Shown here one piece after another: positions 1 to 8,816 of a stretch of DNA of 64,000 nucleotides (position 1 is its first letter; the number at the start of each line of letters is the position of its first letter). The position numbers and the translations under genes are program-made. The stretch is taken from assembly GCA_023426245.1 (NCBI GenBank), contig JAFABB010000030.1, positions 1 through 64,000 of the forward strand, read 5' to 3'. Source of the DNA: Bacillota bacterium (lineage in GTDB: Bacteria > Bacillota > UBA4882 > UBA8346). The notes beneath the pieces are model-generated. The model ran no database searches and was not told the origin of the DNA. It worked only from the letters and a program-made list of their open reading frames with translations.

Positions 1-37
1 ACAATTTGCTAAGTGATGGGTTTTTTCCTCTGTTCAC

Positions 38-85
38 TTGTCCACAGTTATCAACATCCCCCGGACCCCCTGCTACTACTGTTAG
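38..85 (+). other. origin-unwinding-element-like sequence (two DnaA-box-like 9-mers, GC cluster, DnaA-trio-like repeat)
   Basis: TTGTCCACA (38-46) and TTATCAACA (48-56) each differ from the DnaA box TTATCCACA at one position and are one base apart. A GC-rich cluster follows at 57-70, then TGCTACTACTGTTAG at 71-85, whose complement reads as DnaA-trio-like triplets, then an AT-rich stretch to about 115. This order (boxes, GC cluster, trios, AT-rich) is the published layout of the basal unwinding system of bacterial origins. dnaA and dnaN are not in the window, so the functional assignment is an inference. Confidence 0.5.
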
Positions 86-180
86 AGAATAATATTAGGG
101 ATATAAATAACATACCAGGAACCAAAACTTCTTTCGGACTAATTCAGGGCCGATGGGAGACTGTTCCTACCTCCCCCAAC

Positions 181-260
181 GCGTGCACAGGGCACGCGAC
201 CCCTCCAGGACAAAAGGTGCGGGGCGGCGCACCTTTTGAATCCGCCGCTCGGAACCTACG
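181..260. repeat. cluster of short perfect hairpins beside the group II intron
   Basis: Three inverted repeats lie in a row. GCGTGC (181-186) pairs with GCACGC (192-197). CAAAAGGTGC (211-220) pairs with GCACCTTTTG (229-238), a ten-pair stem. TCGGAA (about 248) pairs with TTCCGA (about 262). They lie just outside the predicted 3' end of the intron, in its 3' exon. They could be a terminator or remnants of another mobile element; no gene is visible here. Confidence 0.55.
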
Positions 261-326
261 GCTTCCGAACCTCCCTTTATTCATCCCGATAGAGTAAAGG
301 ACAGGGACAAACCTGCCCCTCCTCAT

Positions 327-361
327 CAAACCGGACGTGAAGTTTTCCCTCATCCGGCTTT
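327..361 (-). ncRNA. group II intron domain V
   Basis: The minus strand reads AGCCGGATGAGGG, a short loop, then TTCACGTCCGGTTTG. This is the conserved catalytic hairpin of group II ribozymes, with the AGC triad at the base of the stem and its complement on the other side. It lies about 30 bases downstream of the reverse transcriptase stop codon, the usual position. Its intactness argues for a splicing-competent intron. Confidence 0.8.
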
Positions 362-388
362 CCGACATTCTTCACCTAGCTGCATGCG

Positions 389-1684
389 CTAATCAACAAG
401 TTTCAGCAAACCTTCGTTTTGCAATATCTGGTATACTTTTCCCATCCGCTGATAATGACCTTTTTGTTGTGTTTTCTTGTTGTACCAGATAGTAAAACGC
501 TCAAATATATACCAGTCTACTTTCCTAAGCCATTGCTTAGCAGTATTCATCCCATAATAATTCCGCCAGCCGCGTATCTTCGGATTCAGTTGATTTACTA
601 ACTCTTTTATGTCCATCTTCAATACTGATCGGTGCGATAATTCATCTTTTACAGCTGCCCGCATCTTCTTCATGGCTTTCATACTTGGAAACTGATACGT
701 TGCTTGATATATCCGGGCATGTTTTGCAACCATAACAAAGTTTTTATGGTGCATACCCAAAAAATCAAATCCTCCCCGGCCTTTCCACATCGGAACCAGC
801 TTGGTCTTTTCCGGATGTAACGTTAACTCCAGCCGTTGCATAATCCCTTTTAAGAGTTTCAGTGCTGCTTTGGCATTCGTCTCCGTTTTACAGATAATTA
901 CCAGGTCATCTGCGTATCTTACGAGTTTTCCCAGGTTTTCCCTGTTCTTTTCCCAGACTGTATCCAAATAGTTTAGATAGATGTTAGCCAGCAGTGGAGA
1001 GATAACGCCACCTTGAGGACTCCCAATGACAGTTTCCTCGTATTGGCCAGCATTTATGACTCCGGCCTTCAACCATTGCCGAATAAGCTTAAGTATGCGG
1101 CGGTCATTGATGCGCATTTCTACCAATTTCAGCAGTTTCCCGTGGTTGATGTTGTCGAAATAGCTTTGAATATCAGCATCTACCACCCACCAGCCTCCTT
1201 GATTACAGGCCTTCCTAATGACTTCCAGTGCTTGATGGGCACTTCGCTTGGGGCGAAATCCATAGGAACTTTCTTTGAAATCAGCTTCAAATACGGGCTC
1301 GATAACAATCTTTGCCGCCATCTGGACAATGCGGTCCCGGATGACCGGTATTCCCAAGGGACGTTTCCGTCCATCCGGTTTCGGGATGAATACTCGCTTG
1401 ACCGGCTTCGGGCGATAATCTCCTTGTTTTAGGGCTTGACTTATTTCCGTCAAGAGTTTTGACACTCCGTAGTTTTCTACGTCGACTAGGCTGATACCGT
1501 CAATTCCACCAGTGCCGCGATTAGCTTTGACTCGTTGCCATGCCTCTTCGAGGATGTCTATCCGATAAAGCTTGTCGTAGAGAGCATGGAACTTCCGCTT
1601 GCTGTTTTGCTTGGCTGCTAGGTAGAGCTTCCTTTGGAGTTGTTGAACTTTTGCTTTGGTGTGGTTAGCCTTTAGGGCATTCAC
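389..1684 (-). CDS. ltrA: group II intron reverse transcriptase/maturase
   Basis: This 431-residue intron-encoded protein would splice and mobilise its host intron as a ribonucleoprotein. The N-terminal third carries the RT fingers region (KRVFIPKPDGRKRPLGIP). The palm has SYGFRPKRSAHQAL, the catalytic-core ADIQSYFDNI and LVRYADDLVII with the YADD metal-binding pair. The C-terminal part (from about residue 340) fits the maturase X/thumb domain (NPKIRGWRNYYG). No HNH endonuclease domain follows, so retrohoming would depend on nicks or replication forks. The start is a GTG with AAGGAGG nine bases upstream. The reading frame is intact, so the protein may be active. Confidence 0.95.
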   Translation of the reverse strand: MNALKANHTKAKVQQLQRKLYLAAKQNSKRKFHALYDKLYRIDILEEAWQRVKANRGTGGIDGISLVDVENYGVSKLLTEISQALKQGDYRPKPVKRVFIPKPDGRKRPLGIPVIRDRIVQMAAKIVIEPVFEADFKESSYGFRPKRSAHQALEVIRKACNQGGWWVVDADIQSYFDNINHGKLLKLVEMRINDRRILKLIRQWLKAGVINAGQYEETVIGSPQGGVISPLLANIYLNYLDTVWEKNRENLGKLVRYADDLVIICKTETNAKAALKLLKGIMQRLELTLHPEKTKLVPMWKGRGGFDFLGMHHKNFVMVAKHARIYQATYQFPSMKAMKKMRAAVKDELSHRSVLKMDIKELVNQLNPKIRGWRNYYGMNTAKQWLRKVDWYIFERFTIWYNKKTQQKGHYQRMGKVYQILQNEGLLKLVD

Positions 1685-2244
1685 TTGCTCGTACCTCCTT
1701 AGGTTAGCTTGAATGAAGCAGGGTTCCTTCCCTGGCTGCGGTTATGTTGTCCGTAGCTTCTCTGGTACTATGAACCCCTCTGACTCCCTTTCTGCTACCG
1801 TCAATTTCGCCGTGGGTTTATATGGCGGCTTTCCTATGCAGGGAAGGGTCTCTCCAGTTCCGTACCATACTTTCGTTACATGCCGTTTCCTCTACACCGA
1901 AGGGTTCTTTGACGGTGTTGTGTTAAACACATCCAAGTTCTTCCCGTCTTCCGTGGCCTTCATCCAAAAAACCCGGATTCGGCTCCCTCTTGTCACGTTA
2001 CTTCACTTTGACCCATCCATGGAGTAAAGTACGGATTCTCTGACGATGCGGCAGAATTCACCTGCCTACTTTGTAGGCGATTGTTACGGCCTGTATCTTT
2101 GCTCGCCCTGCTTTTAAACAGGTACTTTATCCTCCCGCTTAGCACCCCACATCTCTGTGACGCACCGGGATTAGCTACCCGGCTCCTTGGCGATTACCGG
2201 GACGGGACTTACACCCGTTAGTATGATTCGATTTATCTGGACAC

Positions 2245-2484
2245 GCGTTTCTAGAGGGTCTTCGCCTTCCATGGCCTTTCGACTAGCAATTATATGAAGC
2301 TTCCGATGGCAACCGCTATTTTACATCCATGTGCAAAAGCGGTGCCCGTCTTCCTCCATGAAGACGGAAAAACTTTTGAATGTGGATTCTTTAAGCCATT
2401 GCTTTGGGTTTTTTCAGATTGTTTTTTTCGCCTAAATATACAAGCCCAGAAACATTTTTCTCTTCTCTCTTTTCACTTTTCCCT
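2245..2484. other. non-coding flank between intron and radC remnant, with one perfect hairpin
   Basis: No supported gene lies here. CCGTCTTC (2346-2353) pairs perfectly with GAAGACGG (2360-2367) around a six-base loop. A plus-strand open frame starting at 2294 has low-complexity codon use and no ribosome binding site, so I do not call it. Confidence 0.5.
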
Positions 2485-2973
2485 TTATAACAGTCCTTTT
2501 TCCTTCAAGCTACAATAACTCCGTTCTCCCGTTATCACATGATCCAACAGTTCAATACCCATGATTTTCCCCGGCTTCCTGGAGTTTGTGGGTGAGATCA
2601 ATGTCATCCCGGATGGGGGTAGCTTCGCCACTGGGATGGTTATGGAATGCGATGATTGATTTGGCGTCGCATGCTAGCATGCGCTTCATCAGGGCCGCCA
2701 TAAAGACTTCCCGGGGTTCGATGTATAGTTGATCAAGGGAGCCGGTGCCGATGATGGCGGGATTTCCAATCCCGAGATGCCGATGATTTTATTTCTGGAA
2801 CTCAATGATATAATGCCGAACTTCTCGACCAGCTCTGACTTGAGATCAAGTAGAAATTGGAGGACTTTATAGCAGATCAAACGGCTGGTGATTGGATGGT
2901 CTTCCAGATCATAACGATGGCGCTTGGTACGGATTTGTTTTAGGGTGTAGATGTTGATCGATGATAAAGGCAT
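2485..2973 (-). pseudogene. radC: radC-family (JAB-domain) gene broken by a frameshift
   Basis: The first part reads as a RadC-like N-terminus (from MPLSSINIYTLKQIRTKRH) in one frame to about 2765. The rest continues in another frame: the JAB-domain core EPREVFMAALMKR, then AFHNHPSGEATPIRDD, then LDHVITGERSYCSL, stopping at 2485. HNHPSGE is the metal-binding motif of this family. A single-base indel near 2760-2775 separates the halves. The start at 2973 has GGAGG about ten bases upstream, which rejects the longer frame opening at 3009. Short RadC-like proteins of this kind are common on mobile elements and in defence islands. A sequencing error is the alternative to true decay. Confidence 0.82.
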
Positions 2974-3095
2974 GGGAGGGTACCTCCGTAAAGATAAATA
3001 CAAAGGCATTTGTTGTTCTTGTACGGCTTATTATAAGTTGGAAGAACAAAGTTCGAAATGTGAAATCAAAAAAAATTTTTCATCACTTTTAAACT

Positions 3096-3174
3096 ACTAG
3101 TTGAACATTATAAATGATTAATTGATTAAATTATATAATTTGTTATCTGTTTTGTCAAGTAACTAGTCGTTCAT
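3096..3174 (+). promoter_or_regulatory. pair of direct 13-bp repeats upstream of the Xre gene, possible operators
   Basis: ACTAGTTGAACAT at 3096-3108 recurs as ACTAGTCGTTCAT at 3162-3174, matching at 10 of 13 positions, 66 bp apart. They lie upstream of the predicted promoter of the adjacent Xre-type gene, where autoregulatory sites would be expected. This is a visual match only. Confidence 0.35.
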
Positions 3175-3179
3175 CTTGT

Positions 3180-3208
3180 TTGTCTTTAAGTTTATTTTAA
3201 TTTATAAT
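3180..3208 (+). promoter_or_regulatory. sigma-A-type promoter of the Xre-family gene
   Basis: TTGTCT (3180-3185) and TATAAT (3203-3208) are separated by 17 bp. The start codon of the Xre gene lies 21 bp beyond the -10 box, leaving a very short leader that still includes the GGGAGG ribosome binding site. Confidence 0.6.
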
Positions 3209-3228
3209 TTGCTCATGGGAGGTTTGAC

Positions 3229-3444
3229 ATGATAAAGTGTAATCTTTCAAAATTGATGGGCATCCATAAGATGACGATTCAAGATGTCCATGAAAAAACT
3301 GGATTAAACCGGGCTACAATATCTAATCTTTATCATGAAAAGGTAAACCGGATTGATTTTGAGACTATGGAGAAAATATGTAAGTTATTTAAGATTGGAC
3401 CTGGGGAATTATTTGAGGTTATACAAGACGATGAAAATAAGTAA
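3229..3444 (+). CDS. small Xre/Cro-family DNA-binding regulator
   Basis: This 71-residue protein is almost entirely one helix-turn-helix domain (IQDVHEKTGLNRATISNLYHE). It is followed by the dimerisation helices typical of the short YozG-like Xre proteins (FETMEKICKLFKIGPGELFEVI). GGGAGG lies eight bases before the ATG. It is the only plus-strand gene in this accessory block and converges on the defence-like genes that end at 3478. It may control those genes or belong to an element remnant that includes the broken radC. Its target is not shown by sequence, apart from the candidate repeats just upstream. Confidence 0.88.
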   Translation: MIKCNLSKLMGIHKMTIQDVHEKTGLNRATISNLYHEKVNRIDFETMEKICKLFKIGPGELFEVIQDDENK

Positions 3445-3477
3445 AAGCCCAGTTCATCATAGACATCATAAGAAAAA

Positions 3478-4584
3478 CTAGCTAATAGGACTGGTTGTCG
3501 TATTTTTATAAGACTTTGCCATAAAAGACTCAAAGTTTTTTTCTATTATAGGTATCACCCTTCTCAATGATAGGTTAGATAATGATATTTTTTTATGTTG
3601 CAAATCTGAGAATAGCCAGTTTTCAAAATTATAATTTTGAATAGTTTGATAATATTCCCTAAAATCGATATTACATATTTTCTCTTTATCAAAGGTAATA
3701 TGTAACACATGTGCTATTATACATTTAAATATCATATCAGTAAGTTCTTGATTATGGCAAAAATTTGGATATAACGTTAATATATATTGAATTGCTACTT
3801 TAAACCTAATGTAAGGAATCAGTTGAAATTCTGAACACATGGAAACAATATCAATTACTTGTAATAAATAACCGTATATACCAACCCAAAAAAAGTCTGC
3901 ATCTGTAGCATTAATTGGCAAGGGAAAAACTGCAGATTCTTTGTAGTTTCTAAATCTGGTTTCAAAATCAATTGTATTATTATCTTCTTCAGAAAAAACA
4001 ATATTTTCTTCCATACCAGGTAATAATCCATTCTTTATATCACTAATTGTTTTAAAATTTTTTCTGTAGTTATCTAAATCTAGATTCTCTTTAAACATAT
4101 CAAAAAAAACTTTTCGGGCAGTACTTTGGAGCATTTTGGTATCAATATCTGATAATAATCGTATAGGTAAAATATAAATAATATCTGAGGCCTTATCAAG
4201 AATCTTGATATTATCATGGATTGTTGATATTATTTGTTCTCGCATTGCTTGTTCAAAGGGATTATTACCTTTTCTTGCTATTTCAGCATACTTACATATT
4301 GGATCATCCCATAAATGACACTTACCTAGAGCTACAAATGGATAATGTTCATAATCATCTAAGTCCATAATAGTAGCCGCTGTAAAAACATACGCACTAT
4401 AAGGTTTATACAGATAACGTAAAATACATTGAACTAATTTTTTATTCCTATACCAAAAAATGTTAATTTCATCAATTATAGCATTGGACTCTTTTTGGTA
4501 TATATTTTTTGATGCCAGTTCAAGAATTTTTCTATATTCATTTTGGAGTTTCTGCAATTCATCTTTTAATAAATCAGTTTCCAT
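3478..4584 (-). CDS. unrecognised protein, second gene of a two-gene cassette
   Basis: This 368-residue protein matches no family I recognise. It opens with a charged, probably coiled segment (METDLLKDELQKLQNEYRKI). It then looks mainly alpha-helical, with a hydrophobic patch near residues 240-270 (DFFWVGIYGYLLQVIDIVSM) that is too irregular for a confident membrane segment. The ATG at 4584 has AGAGAGG nine bases upstream and lies inside the end of the upstream DUF5677-like gene (11-bp overlap). Translation of the two is therefore probably coupled. Its low-GC sequence resembles its defence-like neighbours and differs from the metal-homeostasis genes further on. A longer start at 4629 is possible but has no ribosome binding site. 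Confidence 0.75.
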   Translation of the reverse strand: METDLLKDELQKLQNEYRKILELASKNIYQKESNAIIDEINIFWYRNKKLVQCILRYLYKPYSAYVFTAATIMDLDDYEHYPFVALGKCHLWDDPICKYAEIARKGNNPFEQAMREQIISTIHDNIKILDKASDIIYILPIRLLSDIDTKMLQSTARKVFFDMFKENLDLDNYRKNFKTISDIKNGLLPGMEENIVFSEEDNNTIDFETRFRNYKESAVFPLPINATDADFFWVGIYGYLLQVIDIVSMCSEFQLIPYIRFKVAIQYILTLYPNFCHNQELTDMIFKCIIAHVLHITFDKEKICNIDFREYYQTIQNYNFENWLFSDLQHKKISLSNLSLRRVIPIIEKNFESFMAKSYKNTTTSPIS

Positions 4585-6025
4585 CTTTTTCAGCCTCTCT
4601 TGAAAAATGTGAAGGAAGACCGTAAACACCTTCTAGTATAGTTAGTGTTTTATTCATGATTTCAACGCAATCATTCCATACATTTTTCATCTTTTGTTTA
4701 TCTTCTATATCCGGGATACAATGATATTGATGGGAAGGTGAATCACATTTAATAAGTGAACTTTCTCGGATTGCGCCCCATAATCCATGTTCAAAAGCAG
4801 AATCATAGTCGTAAAAGAAATCAAAGAGTTCTTTTTCATCAACACTTATTGCTTTTCCCCTAATATTTTGCTTGTCAAAATAAGTAGTATCCATATCGAT
4901 AAACTCTTTGTCTTTATATTCATTAACTAACATATCCATATAATCATATACGGCATGGCTATCGGTTAATGTTTTCCCTGATTGTTTATATCTTTCAACA
5001 ATGAGTTTATACTGACCAATTCCATAATATTGATATTCTGTCCATATATCATCGTGCGCTGACTCATTTTGAAGCAGATACTTCATCATTATATAGTCTT
5101 CTATTAGTATACGAACGATACTCCTCCCGGAAATAGCATAAAAGAGATCATGATTAACTAATTCTAATAGCCGTTTATATGAATAAGTTGCAATTCCTAA
5201 AAGAACAAGCATTTTATTATCAAGGGGATTTACTGAAACCAATAAATCTGTATAATATTGCATTACTGTTTTTACATATTTCATGTAATCTTCTGTGTTT
5301 GGTGAATCTCCCATAAAATCAATACAAAATAACTCACAATCACTCATTCTGCTAACACCCTCCCAAAAAACATCTAGGTAATCTGCATCATAAAGATCGA
5401 TTTCACTAGGCGCTATTTCTGTGGCCCGTACCATAGGGCGTATCATTCTCATTTTTCCATCATCATGAGATAACTTTGGATATTCTAGTAACAAATCTAG
5501 CGTTTCTCTTGGCATTTGTAATTTACCAGATAGTAAATTAAAGTAAATTACTAAAAACCGTATGTCTGTTGAAAGATGGGATTGATGATCACTGGTTTTT
5601 CTCATAACCGAGTTGATTTTTCCTATTTTTCCTTTAATAGTCAATTCAGTTTGAAATTTTGAGGCAAAACTCGGAAAACTAGAATATGTAAATATGGTTG
5701 TTAAAGGTGTTAATGTATTAACATCAATAACATTTATTATATAATCATACAGTTCATTTTGCTTATTAGAATCAAGCTTTAATATTTTGGAAAATTTAGG
5801 GGTAGATAGATCAGGAACTTGTTCTCTTAATTTGCTAAAAATAGAAATACATTTAACTAACCCATTCTCTCTACCATAGTGTTCTATTATTAGGGCTAAC
5901 CACAAATATTCTGGCAGTCTTCCCCGATACCAAGAATTCTCTTGCATGAGTCCATTCATCAACTCATTCCAAGGTGTTACGAATTTTCCTTTTTTAAACT
6001 TGTGATCAGAAAGTTTACTATGCAT
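4574..6025 (-). CDS. DUF5677-like protein, first gene of a two-gene cassette
   Basis: This is a 483-residue, mostly helical protein. The middle and C-terminal part (about residues 235-465) resembles DUF5677: an SGRSIVRILIEDYIMMKYLL helix, a long helical region, a HGLWGAIRES stretch and a terminal helix near the end. DUF5677 proteins have no established biochemical role. They turn up near restriction and abortive-infection genes, and the arrangement recalls HEPN-like helical folds, but I see no RxxxxH nuclease motif that would settle this. AGGAG lies seven bases before the ATG. The gene overlaps its downstream partner by 11 bp. Family assignment is by pattern memory, so the label is tentative; the reading frame itself is clear. 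Confidence 0.65.
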   Translation of the reverse strand: MHSKLSDHKFKKGKFVTPWNELMNGLMQENSWYRGRLPEYLWLALIIEHYGRENGLVKCISIFSKLREQVPDLSTPKFSKILKLDSNKQNELYDYIINVIDVNTLTPLTTIFTYSSFPSFASKFQTELTIKGKIGKINSVMRKTSDHQSHLSTDIRFLVIYFNLLSGKLQMPRETLDLLLEYPKLSHDDGKMRMIRPMVRATEIAPSEIDLYDADYLDVFWEGVSRMSDCELFCIDFMGDSPNTEDYMKYVKTVMQYYTDLLVSVNPLDNKMLVLLGIATYSYKRLLELVNHDLFYAISGRSIVRILIEDYIMMKYLLQNESAHDDIWTEYQYYGIGQYKLIVERYKQSGKTLTDSHAVYDYMDMLVNEYKDKEFIDMDTTYFDKQNIRGKAISVDEKELFDFFYDYDSAFEHGLWGAIRESSLIKCDSPSHQYHCIPDIEDKQKMKNVWNDCVEIMNKTLTILEGVYGLPSHFSREAEKDGN

Positions 6026-6265
6026 AAAACTTCTCCTAATAACTTAATTACTTCATCTACTTTATGTCTAATTTCATCGAAACTTTGTTTATACTTTTCC
6101 TCCATTAGGTCTTTTATCTACAAGTAATAATCCTCCGAATGAAGTTCTATTTGTCCTCTTCTTCTGGTAGCACTTCAGCTCATGCCCAGGTTCTTTCCCT
6201 GAATTTTGGCATTCCGACCGATTTTTTGTAATAGCTCATAATTTTGATGATTAATTTGATTTTAT

Positions 6266-8668
6266 TCATATTTTACTTTCTTTCTGTTCCTCACCAATAC
6301 TCTGCAGTAAAGCATTATACTGATCGATATCTTTTTCTTTTATTTTTTTTAAAATAAACTCGGCTGCGGTTTTCATTTCCGGAATATCAACTGGCATGAC
6401 ACTTCTTTCAAATATGCCAGCAAGATGTGAATACTCATTGTTTACCCGATCCGTTAGTGAAGATGCCAAAGCATCATCACCAAAAAATCGTTCCAATTTA
6501 CCGTCATTTTCTTTAGCATTTGGATATTTATAATAAAGGAATGCCTCTAAGAATTTTCTCGCATTGTTTCCAAAGTTATAATAGCAATCATAATTATTAT
6601 CGTTCATAATATCAGCCTTTGCACATTTATAAATTTGATGAAATAAAAAATTAAATTCCGTTACATACTCTTTCAAATAATTCGGCATTAATTGAATACT
6701 ACTACTCTCGCCGTTACGTTGAATAATAAAATATTGAGAAGAATTTTTATTTAACGCTCCCGGTAATCGCTTCAAATACTTTAAGAAATCTAAATTATGA
6801 GTTGATACAAAAAGCTGCTTGAGCTTATCCTTCTTAACGATTTCAGAATTAATTAAACTATACGCAAAGAAGATATGGTTGGCATCTAAACTTGAAATTG
6901 GGTCATCAATCCATATGATCGGCTGATTTCCTTTTGTTTCGACATCATCTAATTTAGCTATAAAATAACAAAGTGAAATGAGACTACATTCGCCTTCACT
7001 TAAATGATATGCTTTCTTATTATTTCTTGTAATTTCAAAACGATACCCTATTTTTTCTCCGTTGTCCCTGATTTCAACAGCTTTTAAAGATATAGACTTA
7101 TGCCCAAAAAAATTGTTTAAAAGTTCATTTACTCTTTCCGCACCTTTGCTTTCATCCTTCAATTGTGCCTTTAACTCTGCAATAGCTTGTTTTTTAGGAA
7201 TTATTTGTTCTTCGGCCGCACTTTGTTCTTTTTTAGCATTTTCAAGATTTTGTTTCAAATGCTCAATAGTCTTCCATTCAGTTGAATAGTTGATATCGGC
7301 AACAAAGGAATAAACTTCATGTAAACGCAAAGCGTTTCTTGCCTTAATTTGCATAGAACTTAGCGAGTTTGTGAAGTTATTTGATTGAATTCGAAGACTT
7401 TCATACTTATTCTGTATTTCATTCAGAGCATGTGAAAAATTATTTGGTTCAGAAAATACGAAGGAGGTAAAAATATCATTCTTTCTTTGCTCAAGTATAT
7501 CTATTAACGATTGTAGCGATATGCAATAATCATTGACTGTTGTTTCAAAACTTGTTTTTAGTTCATCAATTTCGCTTGAATAATTTGAATAGAAATCACT
7601 GGTTCTAATAATAAGTAAAGCAGGAATACGAGTTTTTTCAGATTGAATTTGTTTACTTAGTTGATTTATATCGTCACGTAATTGTTCAGATTCTTTGTTG
7701 AAATGTTTTTCTAATTTATCCCACAAATCATTCGGTAATTGATTACCACAAAATGCACAAGTGTTCCTTTTGGATTCATGAAGTAAGCGACCATCTCTGA
7801 CCCAAGCTTGTAAAACCGCATCATTAAGTAAATCCTGAATGGGTTCCGATACCGATATTTTTTTTTCAACTAACTCTTTGGTTCTCAGAGCAAAAAAGTC
7901 AAATTTTAAATTAAAAGCAGTTGATTCTTGAATTGTCGGCTTCGCTTCTTCTTTAAGCAGTTGAAATAACCTAGTAACTTCCTCATCATTTAAAGGTTTG
8001 TAAGTATCGGAAGTCACTTCATTAATATCCTTCTTTATTTTTAAAACATTGTAGTTTGCATCACCGAAAATCTTATCATGTTTGATACCAGTTCCAGTTT
8101 TGTTAGCTTTATCTGTCAATTTAATCTCAAGATTGTTATTAGCAACATCATAACATTGTTTAGCAGAGTCAAATGTAATTGTTGCATTCTTCAATTTTCC
8201 ATAAAGGCCGCTAGCCATTTCTTCAAATCCAAGTTCTAATTCACGTATTTTGATTTCTTCCTCAAGCCTGTTATTTTCATCTCCAAGAATTGCAAAGGCA
8301 TTAATACTTTGTTCATCATCGATAATAAAATGGAGATTTTCTTTAACGAAGTCCTCATTGAATACACGGATTATTTGACCATGAGTCAGCAATGAAGTTC
8401 GAGTAATATTACAGTCTTCCTCTAGATTAACAACGAATTCAGGGTTTTCATATTTATTAGATACAATGCCTGTTTCTAATGCCCTTATTATTCGAGATAG
8501 TGTTGTTTTCCCAGAATAATTGCGCCCATAAATAATATTAATTCTCTTAAACTCGGCAATATTGTTTCCAGAGTCTCGTATGCTCACATCCCAATTGAAA
8601 TCTTGAAAGACAGCCATAGACTTAATTAATTTTATCTTTTTTATTGCTCCACTCATAGATTTTAGCAC
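6266..8668 (-). CDS. rloC: RloC-like AAA_13 ATPase with zinc hook and predicted C-terminal anticodon nuclease
   Basis: This 800-residue protein has Walker A GRNYSGKTT (48-56). Long coiled coils flank a single CAFC zinc hook (C304, C307). An ABC signature-like LSEGE (556-560), Walker B IIWIDDP (584-590) and an STHN switch (622-625) follow. The C-terminal domain has R704, E708 and H748 in NNARKFLE and NNEYSH, matching the Arg-Glu-His catalytic set known for PrrC/RloC anticodon nucleases. RloC proteins combine a Rad50-like hook ATPase with tRNA cleavage and act in phage exclusion. No type I restriction genes flank it, which fits stand-alone RloC. The start is either GTG at 8668 or ATG at 8656; neither has ideally spaced ribosome binding. 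Confidence 0.85.
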   Translation of the reverse strand: MLKSMSGAIKKIKLIKSMAVFQDFNWDVSIRDSGNNIAEFKRINIIYGRNYSGKTTLSRIIRALETGIVSNKYENPEFVVNLEEDCNITRTSLLTHGQIIRVFNEDFVKENLHFIIDDEQSINAFAILGDENNRLEEEIKIRELELGFEEMASGLYGKLKNATITFDSAKQCYDVANNNLEIKLTDKANKTGTGIKHDKIFGDANYNVLKIKKDINEVTSDTYKPLNDEEVTRLFQLLKEEAKPTIQESTAFNLKFDFFALRTKELVEKKISVSEPIQDLLNDAVLQAWVRDGRLLHESKRNTCAFCGNQLPNDLWDKLEKHFNKESEQLRDDINQLSKQIQSEKTRIPALLIIRTSDFYSNYSSEIDELKTSFETTVNDYCISLQSLIDILEQRKNDIFTSFVFSEPNNFSHALNEIQNKYESLRIQSNNFTNSLSSMQIKARNALRLHEVYSFVADINYSTEWKTIEHLKQNLENAKKEQSAAEEQIIPKKQAIAELKAQLKDESKGAERVNELLNNFFGHKSISLKAVEIRDNGEKIGYRFEITRNNKKAYHLSEGECSLISLCYFIAKLDDVETKGNQPIIWIDDPISSLDANHIFFAYSLINSEIVKKDKLKQLFVSTHNLDFLKYLKRLPGALNKNSSQYFIIQRNGESSSIQLMPNYLKEYVTEFNFLFHQIYKCAKADIMNDNNYDCYYNFGNNARKFLEAFLYYKYPNAKENDGKLERFFGDDALASSLTDRVNNEYSHLAGIFERSVMPVDIPEMKTAAEFILKKIKEKDIDQYNALLQSIGEEQKESKI

Positions 8669-8816
8669 TTTCCTTTATAATAAAATCACATGTTACACCA
8701 AAAAGAGTTTCGCAAACAGCATAGTTGTGAATTAAGATTTTAAATGAAATTAGCCATTAATAAATCCATACATTAAGGCCAGATTCTAATTTATAATGTA
8801 ATATGATTAAATTCGT

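Larger units (their letters stand above)
290..2244 (-). mobile_element. group II intron, apparently full length, with internal reverse transcriptase
   Basis: On the minus strand the element begins near 2244 with GTGTCCAGATAA, which resembles bacterial group II intron 5' ends, and continues with the usual domain I string ACGGGTGTAAGTCCCG (about 2205-2219). The ORF sits inside (389-1684). Domain V (about 327-361) and a domain VI-like hairpin ending CTCTAT near 290 follow. The roughly 0.56 kb between the 5' end and the ORF is non-coding intron RNA. No recognisable gene is interrupted. Boundaries are read by eye and may be off by several bases, the 5' end most of all. Confidence 0.72.

Noticed and set aside
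1713..2027. 104-residue plus-strand open frame
   Set aside because: It lies wholly in the non-coding 5' part of the group II intron on the opposite strand and has no ribosome binding site.
2294..2518. 74-residue plus-strand open frame
   Set aside because: No start signal, Phe-rich chance composition, and overlaps the 3' end of the radC remnant.
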